Assembly (NCBI GenBank): GCA_003225295.1
Contig: QHYZ01000092.1
Coordinates: 1-60,230 of the forward strand
Direction: 5' to 3'
Length of the DNA stretch: 60,230 nt
DNA from: Acidobacteriota bacterium
Lineage (GTDB): Bacteria; Acidobacteriota; Terriglobia; Acidiferrales; UBA7541
Shown here: positions 1 to 9,633 of the stretch, one piece after another
Numbering within the stretch: position 1 is the stretch's first letter
Layout: the number at the start of each line of letters is the position of its first letter
The notes under the pieces: model-generated
What the model was told of the DNA's origin: nothing
The model's input: the letters and a program-made list of their open reading frames with translations, nothing else
The model's database searches: none
Made by a program: the position numbers and the translations under genes

Positions 1-1202
1 CGATCCGGCAACACTCTCAAGGAAATCTCCCTGCCGGTTTCCAGGGCGACGGCGCGTTCCATCGTGTTTTCGAGCTCGCGAACGTTGCCGGGCCAATCGT
101 AGGATTCCAGGCGGGTCATCCCTTCCGGGGAAATACCCTCAATAGGTTTTCCCATTGTGGTACGGAAGCGCTCGAGGAAGTGGCGAGCGAGCAGTGGAAT
201 ATCATCGCGGCGTTCGCGCAAGGGTGGCACCTGTATGGGAATCACGCTAAGACGATAGTAAAGGTCCTCGCGGAAACGGCCTTCCGCGATCTCCTTTTCA
301 AACTCCTTGTTCGTGGCGGCAATGATGCGGACATCCACATCCGATTCTTCGGTACTGCCGATCGGGCGGACTTTGCCTTCCTGGAGGACGCGGTAGAGCT
401 TCACCTGCATGGTGAGGCTCATATTTCCGATCTCATCCATGAAGAGCGTGCCGCCATGGGCAGCCTGGAACAGGCCCCGGCGGTTATCGTTAGCGCCGGT
501 GAAAGCTCCCTTCATATAACCAAAAAGCTCCGATTCCAGGAGCGTCTCGGGGAACGCACCGCAGTTAATGGTGATAAAAGGCGCCTGCGCCCGCACGCTG
601 TTTTCATGAATAGCCCGCGCCACCAGCTCTTTACCGGTTCCGCTCTCCCCCGTAATGAGCACGCGGCTCGATTGAGGAGCGACGGTTTGGATCATGTCGA
701 AGATGGCGCGCATCTTCGGGCTCTGTCCAATGATCTTGTCCAGCCCGGTAAGCCGCCGGAGTTCCCGGCGCAGATATCCAGCTTCCTTCTTCCATTTGAG
801 GTTCTCGGACACCTCATGAACGGCGCGGCGCAATTGGTCCACGAGTTGGTGATCTTTTATGACGTAGCGGTCGACGCCCGAGTTGATGGCCGCGATGGCG
901 GTCTCAATGGTTGGCACGCCGGTAATCAGCAGGAAAAAGGATCCCGGGGCGATCTCTTTGGCAAGCTTGAGAAGATCTACGCCGTCTGCGCCCGGCATAC
1001 GAATATCCGAAATGATGATGTCGAAGATCTGCGATTCGAGCTTACGCTTGGCAGCTTCCACGCTGTTGGCCACTTCCACACGGTGACCTTCCTTGCGAAA
1101 GGTAATCTCCAGAAGTTCGCAGATGGATTTTTCGTCGTCCACAACGAGAATGTGCGGCATCTCGCGTTCCGTTTCCTTGATTGCGGCTTTTGTTCCTTGC
1201 AT
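1..1202 (-). CDS. pilR: Sigma-54-dependent response regulator, PilR-like (C-terminus off window)
   Basis: This is an NtrC-family activator that would turn on sigma-54 promoters when phosphorylated by the kinase encoded just upstream. About 400 codons are visible. A receiver domain starts at HILVVDDE, with phospho-acceptor Asp near residue 66 in IISDIRMPG. An AAA+ domain follows, with Walker A GESGTGKE near 183, the sigma-54 contact loop GAFTGA near 231 and a DEIGNM Walker B. The C-terminal DNA-binding domain lies beyond base 1. The start at 1202 is 6 bases past the kinase stop; the ATG at 1160, directly before the receiver domain, is an alternative with a GGAA-type ribosome site. The location next to pilB-pilT-pilC and a PilS-like kinase suggests control of pilin or pilus genes, which is inferred from context. 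The family assignment is secure; the PilR name is less so. Confidence 0.88.
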   Translation of the reverse strand, partial: MQGTKAAIKETEREMPHILVVDDEKSICELLEITFRKEGHRVEVANSVEAAKRKLESQIFDIIISDIRMPGADGVDLLKLAKEIAPGSFFLLITGVPTIETAIAAINSGVDRYVIKDHQLVDQLRRAVHEVSENLKWKKEAGYLRRELRRLTGLDKIIGQSPKMRAIFDMIQTVAPQSSRVLITGESGTGKELVARAIHENSVRAQAPFITINCGAFPETLLESELFGYMKGAFTGANDNRRGLFQAAHGGTLFMDEIGNMSLTMQVKLYRVLQEGKVRPIGSTEESDVDVRIIAATNKEFEKEIAEGRFREDLYYRLSVIPIQVPPLRERRDDIPLLARHFLERFRTTMGKPIEGISPEGMTRLESYDWPGNVRELENTMERAVALETGREISLRVLPD

Positions 1203-1208
1203 AGCGCC

Positions 1209-2822
1209 TCACGAAACTCGCGGCAGCTCGACGATAAACTCCGCACCGCGGTCTTTCTCGGATACCACGGTGATCTTTCCACTGTGGGCCTGCACAATCT
1301 GATAGACGATGGACAGCCCTAACCCGGTGCCCCCTTCGAAACCCGATTGCAGAGGTTCAAAAATCTTGGCCCTTCGCTTGGGGTCGAGGCCAATACCGGT
1401 GTCTTGAAATGCGATGCGCAGCCAGAACGGCCGTTGTTCGAGCTTCACGGTCAGGGTGCCGCCATCGGGCATGGCCCGGAGCGCGTTGTCGCACAGGTTC
1501 CAGAACACCTGCTTGATTTTGTTGGCGTCCACCCGCGCATGTAATTCCTTTCCATTGAAGGCGCGGACAATCTGGTACTTCGGGCCTATCTCCGGTTTCT
1601 TCTCCATGAGCATCAGCGTTTCATCGAGGAGCCCGCGAACATCGGCATCTTGAAACTCGTAGGTTGTCTCACGAGAATAGTTGAGAAAGTCGGTGATGAT
1701 ATTGTTGAGCCGCTCGGATTCCCTGCTCACAATATTGACAAGATGCTTCTCGTCTTCTTCGAGCGGTACGAGACGCGCCAGTTCCTTGACCGCCCCGGCC
1801 ACGGCCGTCAAAGGCTGCCGAATTTCGTGGGCGATCGCGGCGGAAAGGCGCCCCAGCGCGGCCATGCGCTCCTTGGTTGCCACTTCCTGTTCCAGCCGGC
1901 GGAGATCCGTGAGGTCCTGAAAGTTGAATACATAACCGTTGCGTTCAGAGTCGCGCGAACGCAGCGGCGAAATACTGATGCCCAGATAGCGGACCTGCCC
2001 CGACGGCGTCAGGAAGTCAATCTCCTTTCTGAGAGAAAGTCTCTCGCTGTTTTCGTATTGATCGGGGAGCCAGAAATCGTCATTCAGCTCCTGTAGCCTC
2101 CTGCCTCGCAATTCCGCGAAGCGATGTCCTAGGATTTCCTCGCCGGCACGATTCAGAAGCAGAATGCGTCCACCCAGGTCGGTGGTGATTAAACCGCCGC
2201 GCATCGAGTGAATGATGTCTTCGGTGAAGTCCTGCAGGCTAAGGAGTTCCTCGCGCTTCTCTTCGAGCTCCACGCCCTTCTTGCGCAGAGACTGGGCCAG
2301 CAAGCTGGCCAAATAGGCCACCGCAAGAAACCCGAGAAGATTCATGACCAGCCAGGTGCGCAGGCTCTCCGTCGTCGGCAGGCTGGAGAAGGTGCGCGGA
2401 ATCTTCTCCGCGTAAGCCATCACGGTCATCACCGCAAGGAGGAGAAAGCAGGTCGCTGCCGCTAGAAAAGCGATTCGCCGGGAGAACAAGATGCTCGCGA
2501 CGATAATCACCAGCAAATAGAGCGAGATGAAATAACTCTCTTGCAGACCGGTCGAATACACCAGCAGCGAAATCATCACCACATCTCCGGCGACCTGCGA
2601 TCCGCCATGCCACCGCGCTTGCGGGACCCCGCGCAGCAGGATGAGGTGAAGGACTCCGAGGGTGATCCAGAAGATGATCAGCGGTAGAAAAAAGCGATTC
2701 GAGCTGAAGCCCGGAATATACTGCGGCCAGACCACTCCGATGGTGAGGATAAGCGTGATCGTCAGCAGACGAACACGCGTCAACCACTCCAGCCATTCCC
2801 TAGTTGCGAAGCTCTTATCCAT
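1209..2822 (-). CDS. pilS: PilS-like membrane sensor histidine kinase
   Basis: This is the kinase partner of the adjacent NtrC-type regulator. The N-terminal ~180 residues are strongly hydrophobic with about six membrane segments, as in PilS. A PAS domain follows (about 195-310), then a HisKA domain with the phospho-acceptor in [10 protein letters not shown] (about residue 332 from this start). The HATPase domain shows an N box (CDNALRAM), G1 (DTGIGL) and G2 (GTGLGLSI). The start at 2822 gives [10 protein letters not shown]; an in-frame ATG at 2849 adds nine Arg-rich residues and cannot be excluded, since neither has a strong ribosome site. The gene sits 119 bases downstream of pilC and only 6 bases before the regulator, so they are probably co-transcribed. 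The sensed signal is unknown; in Pseudomonas PilS senses pilin in the membrane. Confidence 0.87.
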   Translation of the reverse strand: MDKSFATREWLEWLTRVRLLTITLILTIGVVWPQYIPGFSSNRFFLPLIIFWITLGVLHLILLRGVPQARWHGGSQVAGDVVMISLLVYSTGLQESYFISLYLLVIIVASILFSRRIAFLAAATCFLLLAVMTVMAYAEKIPRTFSSLPTTESLRTWLVMNLLGFLAVAYLASLLAQSLRKKGVELEEKREELLSLQDFTEDIIHSMRGGLITTDLGGRILLLNRAGEEILGHRFAELRGRRLQELNDDFWLPDQYENSERLSLRKEIDFLTPSGQVRYLGISISPLRSRDSERNGYVFNFQDLTDLRRLEQEVATKERMAALGRLSAAIAHEIRQPLTAVAGAVKELARLVPLEEDEKHLVNIVSRESERLNNIITDFLNYSRETTYEFQDADVRGLLDETLMLMEKKPEIGPKYQIVRAFNGKELHARVDANKIKQVFWNLCDNALRAMPDGGTLTVKLEQRPFWLRIAFQDTGIGLDPKRRAKIFEPLQSGFEGGTGLGLSIVYQIVQAHSGKITVVSEKDRGAEFIVELPRVS

Positions 2823-2941
2823 TGCTCGCCCGCGCCTTCGTCCCGGCATACGGGCATCCCCAAGTCCACGCAGGAATCACAGAAGACGGAGAGAAACCCC
2901 GTCCCCGCAAAGAGGACCATGCCGAGCGGACGAAAGTCCGA

Positions 2942-4156
2942 TTAGTGCATCGAGCTCAGCTTGCCAATGAGCGAGAACAGCGGCAAGTACATGGAAATGA
3001 CCACGCCGCCGACGATGACGCCGAGAAAAACGATCATGATGGGCTCGAGAGCGGTCAGCAAGTCTTTCACCGCCGCGTCAACTTCTTCTTCGTAGAAATC
3101 AGCGATCTTCTGAAGCATGGCGTCCATCGCGCCCGTCTGTTCGCCGACGGCAATCATCTGTGTGACCATGCCCGGAAACACTTCTGATTCTTTCAAGGGC
3201 TCGGTGAGCGACTTGCCCTCCTCGAGTGATCTCCTCACCTGTTGTAAGGCCTTCTCGACGACTGCGTTGCCGGCGGTCTTGGCCGTGATGTCCAGGCCTT
3301 CCAGGATGGGCACGCCGCTGGAGATCAAAGTGCCAAGCGTTCGTGTAAACCGCGCCACGGCAATCTTTCTCATCAGAATGCCCAGGACCGGAAGCTTCAG
3401 GACGATGGTATCAAGTATAAAACGGCCCTGCTGAGTTCCGTACCAGGCTTTTAATCCGAAGATGCCACCGACGAGAGCGACCAGAATAAGCAAACCAAAA
3501 ATACTGCCGACGAAATTACTCAGGGCAATGACGATCTTGGTGGGCAGTGGGAGATCCACGCCTAAGCCGGCAAACAATGTGGCGAAAATCGGCACGACCT
3601 TCCAGAGCAGCAGGGTGATGACACCGCCGGCAACGCTTATCACGCCCACTGGATAGACCAGCGCGGACTTGACGGCGCGCTGCAACTTGACGTTCTTTTC
3701 GATGTAGCTCGAGAGGCGCTGCAGAATGGTGTCCAGAATACCGCCGGTCTCGCCCGCCTCGACCATGTTCACGTACAAGGCATCAAAAACCTTAGGCGAG
3801 GTGCGCATCGCGGCAGAAAGCGTTGCTCCGCCTTCGACCTGGGCACGCGTCCCGGTCAGGACCTTTTGAAAAAACTTGTTTTCCTGCTGGCTCGCCAGAA
3901 TCTCGAGACACTGAACTAGCGGGAGACCGGCATCGATCATGACCGAGAACTGGCGCGTGAAGATGGCGAGTTCCTTGGCCGTCACGCCGCCGCCGAAAGT
4001 GGGCATATTGAATTCCTTGCCCTTTTCGGTCATTTTCGTCGCTGTGATCTGCTGTCGCTTCAGCAGGCTCGCCAGTTCGGTCTTGTTCGTAGCGGTCATC
4101 ACCCCGCTGACGCTGCCGCCGGTGCGGCTGGTTCCCTGATATTTATAGTCCGGCAT
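2942..4156 (-). CDS. pilC: Type IV pilus inner-membrane platform protein PilC
   Basis: PilC is the polytopic inner-membrane platform on which the PilB and PilT motors act during pilus extension and retraction. The 404-residue protein has the standard length. Two T2SSF repeats are visible, starting at FTRQFSVMIDAGLPL (about residue 67) and FTRTLGTLISSGVPI (about 268). Hydrophobic segments flank them and close the C-terminus (IMIVFLGVIVGGVVISMYLP). The start has a strong AGGAGG ribosome site 8 bases upstream. The gene lies 63 bases after pilT in the same direction, giving the order pilB-pilT-pilC. PilM, PilN, PilO, PilQ and a pilin are not in this window. Confidence 0.95.
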   Translation of the reverse strand: MPDYKYQGTSRTGGSVSGVMTATNKTELASLLKRQQITATKMTEKGKEFNMPTFGGGVTAKELAIFTRQFSVMIDAGLPLVQCLEILASQQENKFFQKVLTGTRAQVEGGATLSAAMRTSPKVFDALYVNMVEAGETGGILDTILQRLSSYIEKNVKLQRAVKSALVYPVGVISVAGGVITLLLWKVVPIFATLFAGLGVDLPLPTKIVIALSNFVGSIFGLLILVALVGGIFGLKAWYGTQQGRFILDTIVLKLPVLGILMRKIAVARFTRTLGTLISSGVPILEGLDITAKTAGNAVVEKALQQVRRSLEEGKSLTEPLKESEVFPGMVTQMIAVGEQTGAMDAMLQKIADFYEEEVDAAVKDLLTALEPIMIVFLGVIVGGVVISMYLPLFSLIGKLSSMH

Positions 4157-4219
4157 TTGCTCGCCTCCTCAGTCTTTCAATTTCATGGGTATACGGCCGT
4201 TCAGGCAATGTCGTTTCTC

Positions 4220-5338
4220 CTAGCGCTTGCTGCCCGCCGGCGCCTTATTCACCATTCCAGGCATAGATACGCCGCGATTGATCATATCCTGCAGTTCATC
4301 GGCATTCGATGAACGTGACAGGGCCATGTCCAGCGTGATTATCTTTTGGAAGTAGGCGTTCGCCAGCCCCTGGTTAAAGGTTTGCATGCCCGTTTGACCC
4401 GTACCGGTTTGCATGGCGGAATAGATTTGATGAATTTTGTCCTCGCGGACCAGGTTGCGGATGGCGGGCGTCGGCACGAGCACTTCCATGATCATGGCGC
4501 GACCACGTCCATCGGCGCGCGGGAGAAGCGCCTGACAAAGAATGCCCTCCATCACCATGGAAAGCTGCGCACGAATCTGGGGCTGCTGGTGTGAAGGGAA
4601 TACGTCAATAATACGATTGATGGTGGAAGCCGCCGAATTAGTGTGCAGCGTGGCGAAGGTCAAGTGACCGGTTTCCGCAATGCGCAGGGCCGACTCAATG
4701 GTTTCGAGGTCGCGCATTTCGCCGATGAGAACGACGTCCGGGTCTTCGCGAAGTGCGGCGCGAAGCGAATTCGCAAAGGAATGCGTGTCGGCGTGGACTT
4801 CGCGCTGATTCACCAGGCACTTCTTGTGATTGTGAAGAAACTCGATGGGGTCTTCGATCGTAATCATGTGCTCTTCACGTTCGCCGTTGATTTTGTCGAG
4901 CATAGCAGCGAGCGTGGTGGACTTACCGGACCCTGTTGGTCCGGTCACAAGGACCAGTCCGCGGGGCTTGTCGCACAAACCCTTGACGACCTGCGGCAAT
5001 CCGAGAGCGTCGAAGCCTTTGATTTCCCACGGAATGGTACGGAAGACGGAGCCAACGGCTCCCCGCTGATTGAAAACGTTGCCACGGAAACGGGCCAAGT
5101 TTTTCAAACCGAAGGAGAAGTCCAATTCCAGGTTCTCTTCAAAGCGGTGTTTCTGCGCATCCGTCAAAACGCTGTAGGCAAGAGACTTGGTGTCCGCTGC
5201 CGTCAACGGGGGCATATCGAGAGGCCGCAGCCGACCGTGAACGCGCACGCGCGGAGCGCTGTTTGTCGTGATGTGCAGGTCGCTGCCTCCCATCTCGATC
5301 ATCTTCTTCAACAATTCGCTCAGCGTAATTCCAGCCAT
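4220..5338 (-). CDS. pilT: Type IV pilus retraction ATPase PilT
   Basis: PilT is the hexameric cytoplasmic ATPase that depolymerises type IV pili for twitching and DNA uptake. The protein is 372 residues, close to the family length. It begins with the PilT-type N-terminal domain (LSELLKKMIEMGGSDLHI), then Walker A GPTGSGKST at about 133-141, a Walker B region VVLIGEMRD near 205 and the His box TFATLHTNSA. AIRNLVREDKIHQIYSAMQT is the C-terminal signature typical of PilT rather than PilB. It starts 15 bases after the pilB stop, so the genes are probably translated from one mRNA. The last ~25 residues (ending NKAPAGSKR) look like a flexible tail. Confidence 0.96.
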   Translation of the reverse strand: MAGITLSELLKKMIEMGGSDLHITTNSAPRVRVHGRLRPLDMPPLTAADTKSLAYSVLTDAQKHRFEENLELDFSFGLKNLARFRGNVFNQRGAVGSVFRTIPWEIKGFDALGLPQVVKGLCDKPRGLVLVTGPTGSGKSTTLAAMLDKINGEREEHMITIEDPIEFLHNHKKCLVNQREVHADTHSFANSLRAALREDPDVVLIGEMRDLETIESALRIAETGHLTFATLHTNSAASTINRIIDVFPSHQQPQIRAQLSMVMEGILCQALLPRADGRGRAMIMEVLVPTPAIRNLVREDKIHQIYSAMQTGTGQTGMQTFNQGLANAYFQKIITLDMALSRSSNADELQDMINRGVSMPGMVNKAPAGSKR

Positions 5339-5353
5339 CGCTCACCTACAATT

Positions 5354-7072
5354 CTATAAAACCGTTTCGCGCAGGACTTCTTCCATGGTGGTCTGTCCGA
5401 GCGCAACCTTCATCAAGCCGCTGCGCCGCAGCGTGATCATACCCTGTTCGATCGCCTTCTTCTTCAATTCCAGGGCTGAGGCGCCAACAAGAATCAATTC
5501 GCGGAGCTCATCGTTGATTTCCATGACTTCGTAGAGACCGGTGCGCCCCTTGTAGCCGCGCTTGTTGCAGGTAGTGCAGCCCTTGCCGTGGTAGATCTTA
5601 GTGGTTTTGGCTTCTTCGGTGGTGTAGCCCGCGTCGATCAAAGCCTGGTGCGGAACTTCCAGCTCTTCCTTGCAGTTCCCACAGATCCGCCGCACCAGAC
5701 GCTGAGCGCAAATCAGGTTTACCGAGGTGGCCACGAGAAACGGCTCGATACCCATGTTCATCAAGCGGCTGATGGTCGAAGGCGCGTCGTTGGTGTGTAG
5801 CGTGGATAACACCAAGTGACCGGTGAGCGCGGCCTTTACCCCGATTTCCGCAGTTTCAAAGTCGCGGATCTCGCCGACCAGAATAATGTTGGGGTCCTGC
5901 CGCAGGAAAGCTCGGAGTGCAGCGGCAAAGTTCAGGCCGATCTGTTCCTTCATCTGCACTTGGTTGATGCCTGCCAATTGGAACTCGACGGGGTCCTCCG
6001 CGGTCATGATGTTGGTGTCAACGGTGTTTAACGTTGCGACGGAGGAATATAGAGTGTTCGTTTTGCCAGAACCCGTTGGACCTGTCACCAGCACCATGCC
6101 GTAGGGCTTCATGATGTTGCGTTCGAATTTCTTGAGCGACTCGGGCTCAAAACCGAGCTTGGTCATGTCCAGCCGGAGGTTTTCCTTGTCCAGCAATCGC
6201 ATTACGACTTTTTCGCCGTACAGCGTGGGCACGGTCGAAACGCGGAAGTCCAGTTCCTTTTTCTTACCATCGGCCTTGTACTTGATCATGATACGGCCGT
6301 CTTGCGGCAAGCGCTTTTCCGCAATGTCCAGTTTGGCCATGATCTTCAAGCGGCTGGTAATCGCGTCCTTCAGGCGCAAGGGCGGAGTCATCACTGTGGC
6401 AAGTTGTCCGTCAACGCGGAACCTCACGCGCATTTCGAGCTCGTAAGGCTCGATGTGGATGTCGCTCGCTCCGCGCTTGACGGAATCCGTCAAGATCAGA
6501 TTGACCAGCTTGATGATCGGAGCTTCTTCCGCCGCCTTCTCCAGCGTAGCAGTGTCCAGCTCCGATTCTTCGGAGGCCAACTCCAGCTCGTTGTCTTCAT
6601 CAACGAGGTCTTTCATCAAGTTACTGATCTCTTCTTGATTCGTGGATGACCCGCCATAAAAACGCACGATGGCGTCGCCGATGGCCGACTCCGAGGCCAC
6701 CACCGGCTCAACATTGAACCCCGTCATGAATTTGATGTCGTCCATGGCGAAGACGTTCGTGGGATCCGTCATGGCAATGGTGAGAACGGATCCGACGCGC
6801 GACAGTGGGATCACCTGGTAGCGCGATGCGGTGTCCTGGGGAATCAGCTTGATGACGTTGGGATCGATTTCGTAATACTTCAGGTTGATGGAAGGAACGC
6901 CGTACTGACGGGAGAGAACACCGGTGATGTCGTCATCGGTGATGAAGCCCATCTTCGTCAGGCAGCTTCCCAGCTTGCCTCCATTGGCGCGCTGAAACTC
7001 GAGCGCCTTTTGGAGCTGGTCCTGCGTGATGAGACTTTCCTTAACTAGTATTTCGCCCAAACGGACGGACAT
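5354..7072 (-). CDS. pilB: Type IV pilus assembly ATPase PilB
   Basis: PilB powers pilin polymerisation at the inner membrane. From ATG 7072 the protein has 572 residues: an N-terminal MshEN/T2SSE_N domain (RLGEILVKESLITQDQL), a linker rich in acidic residues, then the motor domain with Walker A GPTGSGKT near residue 330, Walker B ILVGEIRD and the His box LSTLHTNDAP. Two CxxC pairs (CGNC, CTTC) near residues 475-515 form the zinc site typical of PilB and GspE. A TTG at 7102 would extend the frame by ten residues, but ATG 7072 has a GGGAG ribosome site 8 bases upstream and begins with the expected MSVRLGEIL. It is the first gene of the leftward pilus cluster. Confidence 0.96.
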   Translation of the reverse strand: MSVRLGEILVKESLITQDQLQKALEFQRANGGKLGSCLTKMGFITDDDITGVLSRQYGVPSINLKYYEIDPNVIKLIPQDTASRYQVIPLSRVGSVLTIAMTDPTNVFAMDDIKFMTGFNVEPVVASESAIGDAIVRFYGGSSTNQEEISNLMKDLVDEDNELELASEESELDTATLEKAAEEAPIIKLVNLILTDSVKRGASDIHIEPYELEMRVRFRVDGQLATVMTPPLRLKDAITSRLKIMAKLDIAEKRLPQDGRIMIKYKADGKKKELDFRVSTVPTLYGEKVVMRLLDKENLRLDMTKLGFEPESLKKFERNIMKPYGMVLVTGPTGSGKTNTLYSSVATLNTVDTNIMTAEDPVEFQLAGINQVQMKEQIGLNFAAALRAFLRQDPNIILVGEIRDFETAEIGVKAALTGHLVLSTLHTNDAPSTISRLMNMGIEPFLVATSVNLICAQRLVRRICGNCKEELEVPHQALIDAGYTTEEAKTTKIYHGKGCTTCNKRGYKGRTGLYEVMEINDELRELILVGASALELKKKAIEQGMITLRRSGLMKVALGQTTMEEVLRETVL

Positions 7073-7170
7073 CCACAACGCTCCCGGCGGGTTTGCACCC
7101 AACGCTCACCTTAACAAATGCGGAAGTGGAACGTAGCCAGAATTTCGCGGACCGTTCTGAAATGGCTAAT

Positions 7171-7203
7171 ACCTGCCCAAGAGGGCAGGTCTCTCGAGGA
7201 GAG
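7171..7203. repeat. Adjacent pair of perfect hairpins
   Basis: ACCTGCCC-AAGA-GGGCAGGT (7171-7190) is a perfect 8-bp stem with a 4-base loop, followed immediately by CTCTC-GAG-GAGAG (7191-7203). No T-tract follows on either strand, so a simple terminator is unlikely. It lies just upstream of the kinase promoter and within the probable pilB leader, so an mRNA structure or protein-binding site is possible. Confidence 0.5.
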
Positions 7204-7217
7204 GACCGGTAGAAATC

Positions 7218-7246
7218 TTGACATGCATCCATACGCTGGCTATCGT
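7218..7246 (+). promoter_or_regulatory. Sigma-70 promoter for the NtrY-like/NtrX-like pair, with -10 inside an inverted repeat
   Basis: TTGACA at 7218-7223 is a perfect -35. A 17-bp spacer leads to TATCGT at 7241-7246 as the -10. The -10 hexamer is exactly the loop of the perfect inverted repeat CTGGC-TATCGT-GCCAG (7236-7251), an ideal place for a repressor. The start codon is about 140 bases downstream. Confidence 0.55.
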
Positions 7247-7392
7247 GCCAGAGAGATGTCTCGGCGAACAACACGGATACCTTCTGCACCTGACCTGACC
7301 ACGCTGACGAAAGATATCCAGGCTGAGCGCGGCACTCGCGGCTTTCCATCCCAGATAGACGCTTCACCCCCTCATTTGATGATAGCCAAATC

Positions 7393-9633
7393 ATGAGCCG
7401 CTTGGACAACAAACAGCGCTGGGGTCTCGCCATCGGCGGAATACTTTTGACCCTGCTCCTGGCCGCCGTCTTCACGTTCGGATCGCTCAACGTACCATTT
7501 GAGCCCAAGAGCTGGCGCGCCGTGATGGCGCTCTACGCTGTCTCCAGTTTTATCACTGCAGCATTTCTCGTCTTTGGCCTCATCCTCGCGCGCACCATCC
7601 TGAGACTCTGGGCGGAACGCAGCAGAGAGCAACTTGGCGCTCGCTTTAAGACCAAGATGGTTGTTGGCGCGATGGCCATTTCCATTCTCCCGATCGTGTT
7701 CATGTTCATCGTCAGCTACTCGTTGATGAATCGCAGCCTGTTGCTGTGGTTCCCCAGAGCGCTCGAGGTGGCCTCCGACGAGACTCAGAAACTCCTGAAC
7801 GATCTGGGCCGGGCACAGTTGCCGCGGCTTCGCGGGATGGCTCTCGAGGCGCAAGCAGAGGCAACTCGTCCCAGCACAGATTTCCTGCAGCATGTATTCG
7901 CGAAAGGCGCTGATGCAGTCTGGGTTTTGGATGGCAACGGCCAAGTGACGCAAGGCGGCATCGTCTGTGACGACCAGCCGGAGGATCGCGCCGGCGCGAT
8001 TTGTGCGCAACCGGAAGTTTCAGGGCAGTACCTACGATCGTTGCCGAGTGGCGTGGAAGTTTGGTCAGCTGGCGGAAGGAGCTACTTTGCCGCTCGCGTC
8101 CCGGCTTCCCCGGCAGGTCCAGCGGGGGGATTTGTGGTTGCCGCATATCGTACGAGTCCCGACGTTCTGGAGCGACTGACGGCCATTCAATCCCAGACGG
8201 GTCAGTATTACCAGGAAAAACAGGACCTGCGCGCGCTGAAGCGACAGATGCTTTTGATTCTTCTTCTTTTCACCGTTCTGCTGCTGTCCGCGGTCATGTG
8301 GGTGGCGTTGTTTCTGGCCAAGCAGGTCACCATCCCGATTCAGGCCCTGGCGGAGGGGACGCGGGAGGTTTCATCCGGCAACTTTGATTACCAGGTCGCC
8401 GAGCAAGCTCAGGATGAGTTGGGTATCCTGGTGCGCTCCTTTAACACCATGACCACACAGTTGCGCGACAGCCGCTCTCAAATCGATCAATTCACCCGGA
8501 ATCTCCAACAAGCAGTGCAGGAGCTTGAGCGCCGGCGCCAGCTGATGGAGACTGTTCTCGAGAACATTCCCACTGGGGTTATTTCGCTTGACGCCGCGGG
8601 AGCCATTCTTCGCCTGAACACTTCCGTTTCCAGGATGTTCGGGGTCGCCAGCTCTGAATCTCATTCTCTCGAGGAGCTTGTCGGGGCCGATGCCGCCCGC
8701 ATCGTGCACTACCTGATGCGCAGATCACTGCGCATGGGAGTGGTCTCCCGAGAAATCGAGACGGTCGCCGCGGGACGTGTCCTGCACCTCGCTGTCACGG
8801 TAAGTTCCCTGGGGCCGCGTCGCGCTAACACCGGTTACGTTCTTGTCCTCGACGATCTGACGGAAGTGCTCCGCGCGCAGAAATCGGCGGCGTGGCAGGA
8901 AGTCGCGCGGCGCATCGCTCACGAGATCAAGAATCCACTGACTCCCATTCAGCTTTCAGCCCAGCGCCTGCTGCGATTCCTTGAGCGTCGCGACCCTTCC
9001 CAATCAGCGGCTACTCGTCACTCGGAATTGGCCAAGCTGGTTCAAGAGTGCTCGCGTCTGATCGAGCGGGAGGTCTCCACGCTCGCCGCTCTGGTCAACG
9101 AGTTCTCTCAATTCGTGCGCTTCCCGATCGCCAAACTTGTGCCCACGAATGCCAACATCATCGTTCATCAGGCGGTGGAAGTATTCTCCGGGCGGCTCGA
9201 TGGCATCGCGCTCAAGACAATCCTTGCCGAGAATCTGCCGGCGGTGCGCGCCGACGAAGGGCTGCTCCGCAGCGTGGTCGTGAATCTCATCGACAATGCC
9301 GCGGAGGCACTGGAGAACTCGGCATTCCGGGAAATCCTGGTTTCCACCATGGCTCATTCGGATGCCGAGACCGTGGTGATCTGCGTCGCGGATACCGGTA
9401 CTGGCATTTCGCCAGAAGACAAGGACAAACTCTTCCTGCCGCATTTTTCAACCAAGGATCGCGGAACGGGGCTGGGCCTCGCCATTGCCGCTCGCATCGT
9501 CGCCGAACACGGCGGCAGCATCCACGTCGAGGATAATCTTCCGGTAGGATCGCGCTTCCTTGTTGAACTTCCCGTCGCCGAATTGACGCCCGCCTCTCTT
9601 GCCAACCACTATGGATCGGACGCTACTCGATGA
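7393..9633 (+). CDS. NtrY-like membrane sensor histidine kinase
   Basis: This is a 746-residue membrane kinase of the NtrY type, paired with the NtrX-like regulator that overlaps its 3' end. The N-terminus has two or three membrane helices (residues about 10-110), a periplasmic or extracytoplasmic region, and another helix near 280-305. A HAMP domain follows (about 310-365), then a PAS domain (about 385-490), HisKA with His510 in RIAHEIKNPLTPIQ, and HATPase with VNLIDNAAEA, DTGTGIS and GTGLGLAIAARI. The NPLTPIQLSAQR context after the His is characteristic of NtrY. The stop overlaps the next gene's ATG by four bases, implying translational coupling. NtrY/NtrX systems govern nitrogen, redox or envelope responses in different phyla; the signal here is unknown. 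Confidence 0.9.
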   Translation: MSRLDNKQRWGLAIGGILLTLLLAAVFTFGSLNVPFEPKSWRAVMALYAVSSFITAAFLVFGLILARTILRLWAERSREQLGARFKTKMVVGAMAISILPIVFMFIVSYSLMNRSLLLWFPRALEVASDETQKLLNDLGRAQLPRLRGMALEAQAEATRPSTDFLQHVFAKGADAVWVLDGNGQVTQGGIVCDDQPEDRAGAICAQPEVSGQYLRSLPSGVEVWSAGGRSYFAARVPASPAGPAGGFVVAAYRTSPDVLERLTAIQSQTGQYYQEKQDLRALKRQMLLILLLFTVLLLSAVMWVALFLAKQVTIPIQALAEGTREVSSGNFDYQVAEQAQDELGILVRSFNTMTTQLRDSRSQIDQFTRNLQQAVQELERRRQLMETVLENIPTGVISLDAAGAILRLNTSVSRMFGVASSESHSLEELVGADAARIVHYLMRRSLRMGVVSREIETVAAGRVLHLAVTVSSLGPRRANTGYVLVLDDLTEVLRAQKSAAWQEVARRIAHEIKNPLTPIQLSAQRLLRFLERRDPSQSAATRHSELAKLVQECSRLIEREVSTLAALVNEFSQFVRFPIAKLVPTNANIIVHQAVEVFSGRLDGIALKTILAENLPAVRADEGLLRSVVVNLIDNAAEALENSAFREILVSTMAHSDAETVVICVADTGTGISPEDKDKLFLPHFSTKDRGTGLGLAIAARIVAEHGGSIHVEDNLPVGSRFLVELPVAELTPASLANHYGSDATR

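Larger units (their letters stand above)
7073..7392. other. Divergent intergenic region between pilB and the NtrY-like kinase
   Basis: These 320 bases hold no convincing gene. They contain a double hairpin (7171-7203), a good rightward sigma-70 promoter (7218-7246) whose -10 box lies inside an inverted repeat, and presumably the leftward pilB promoter, which I could not identify with confidence. Confidence 0.6.

Noticed and set aside
180-1322. 380-codon plus-strand frame at the left edge
   Set aside because: It is antisense to the PilR-like AAA+ domain, which shows Walker A and GAFTGA.
7236-7254. Possible sigma-54 promoter on the minus strand (CTGGCACGATAGCCAGC) in front of pilB
   Set aside because: The GG and GC elements are 11 bases apart instead of the required 10, and the TTGC block is missing.
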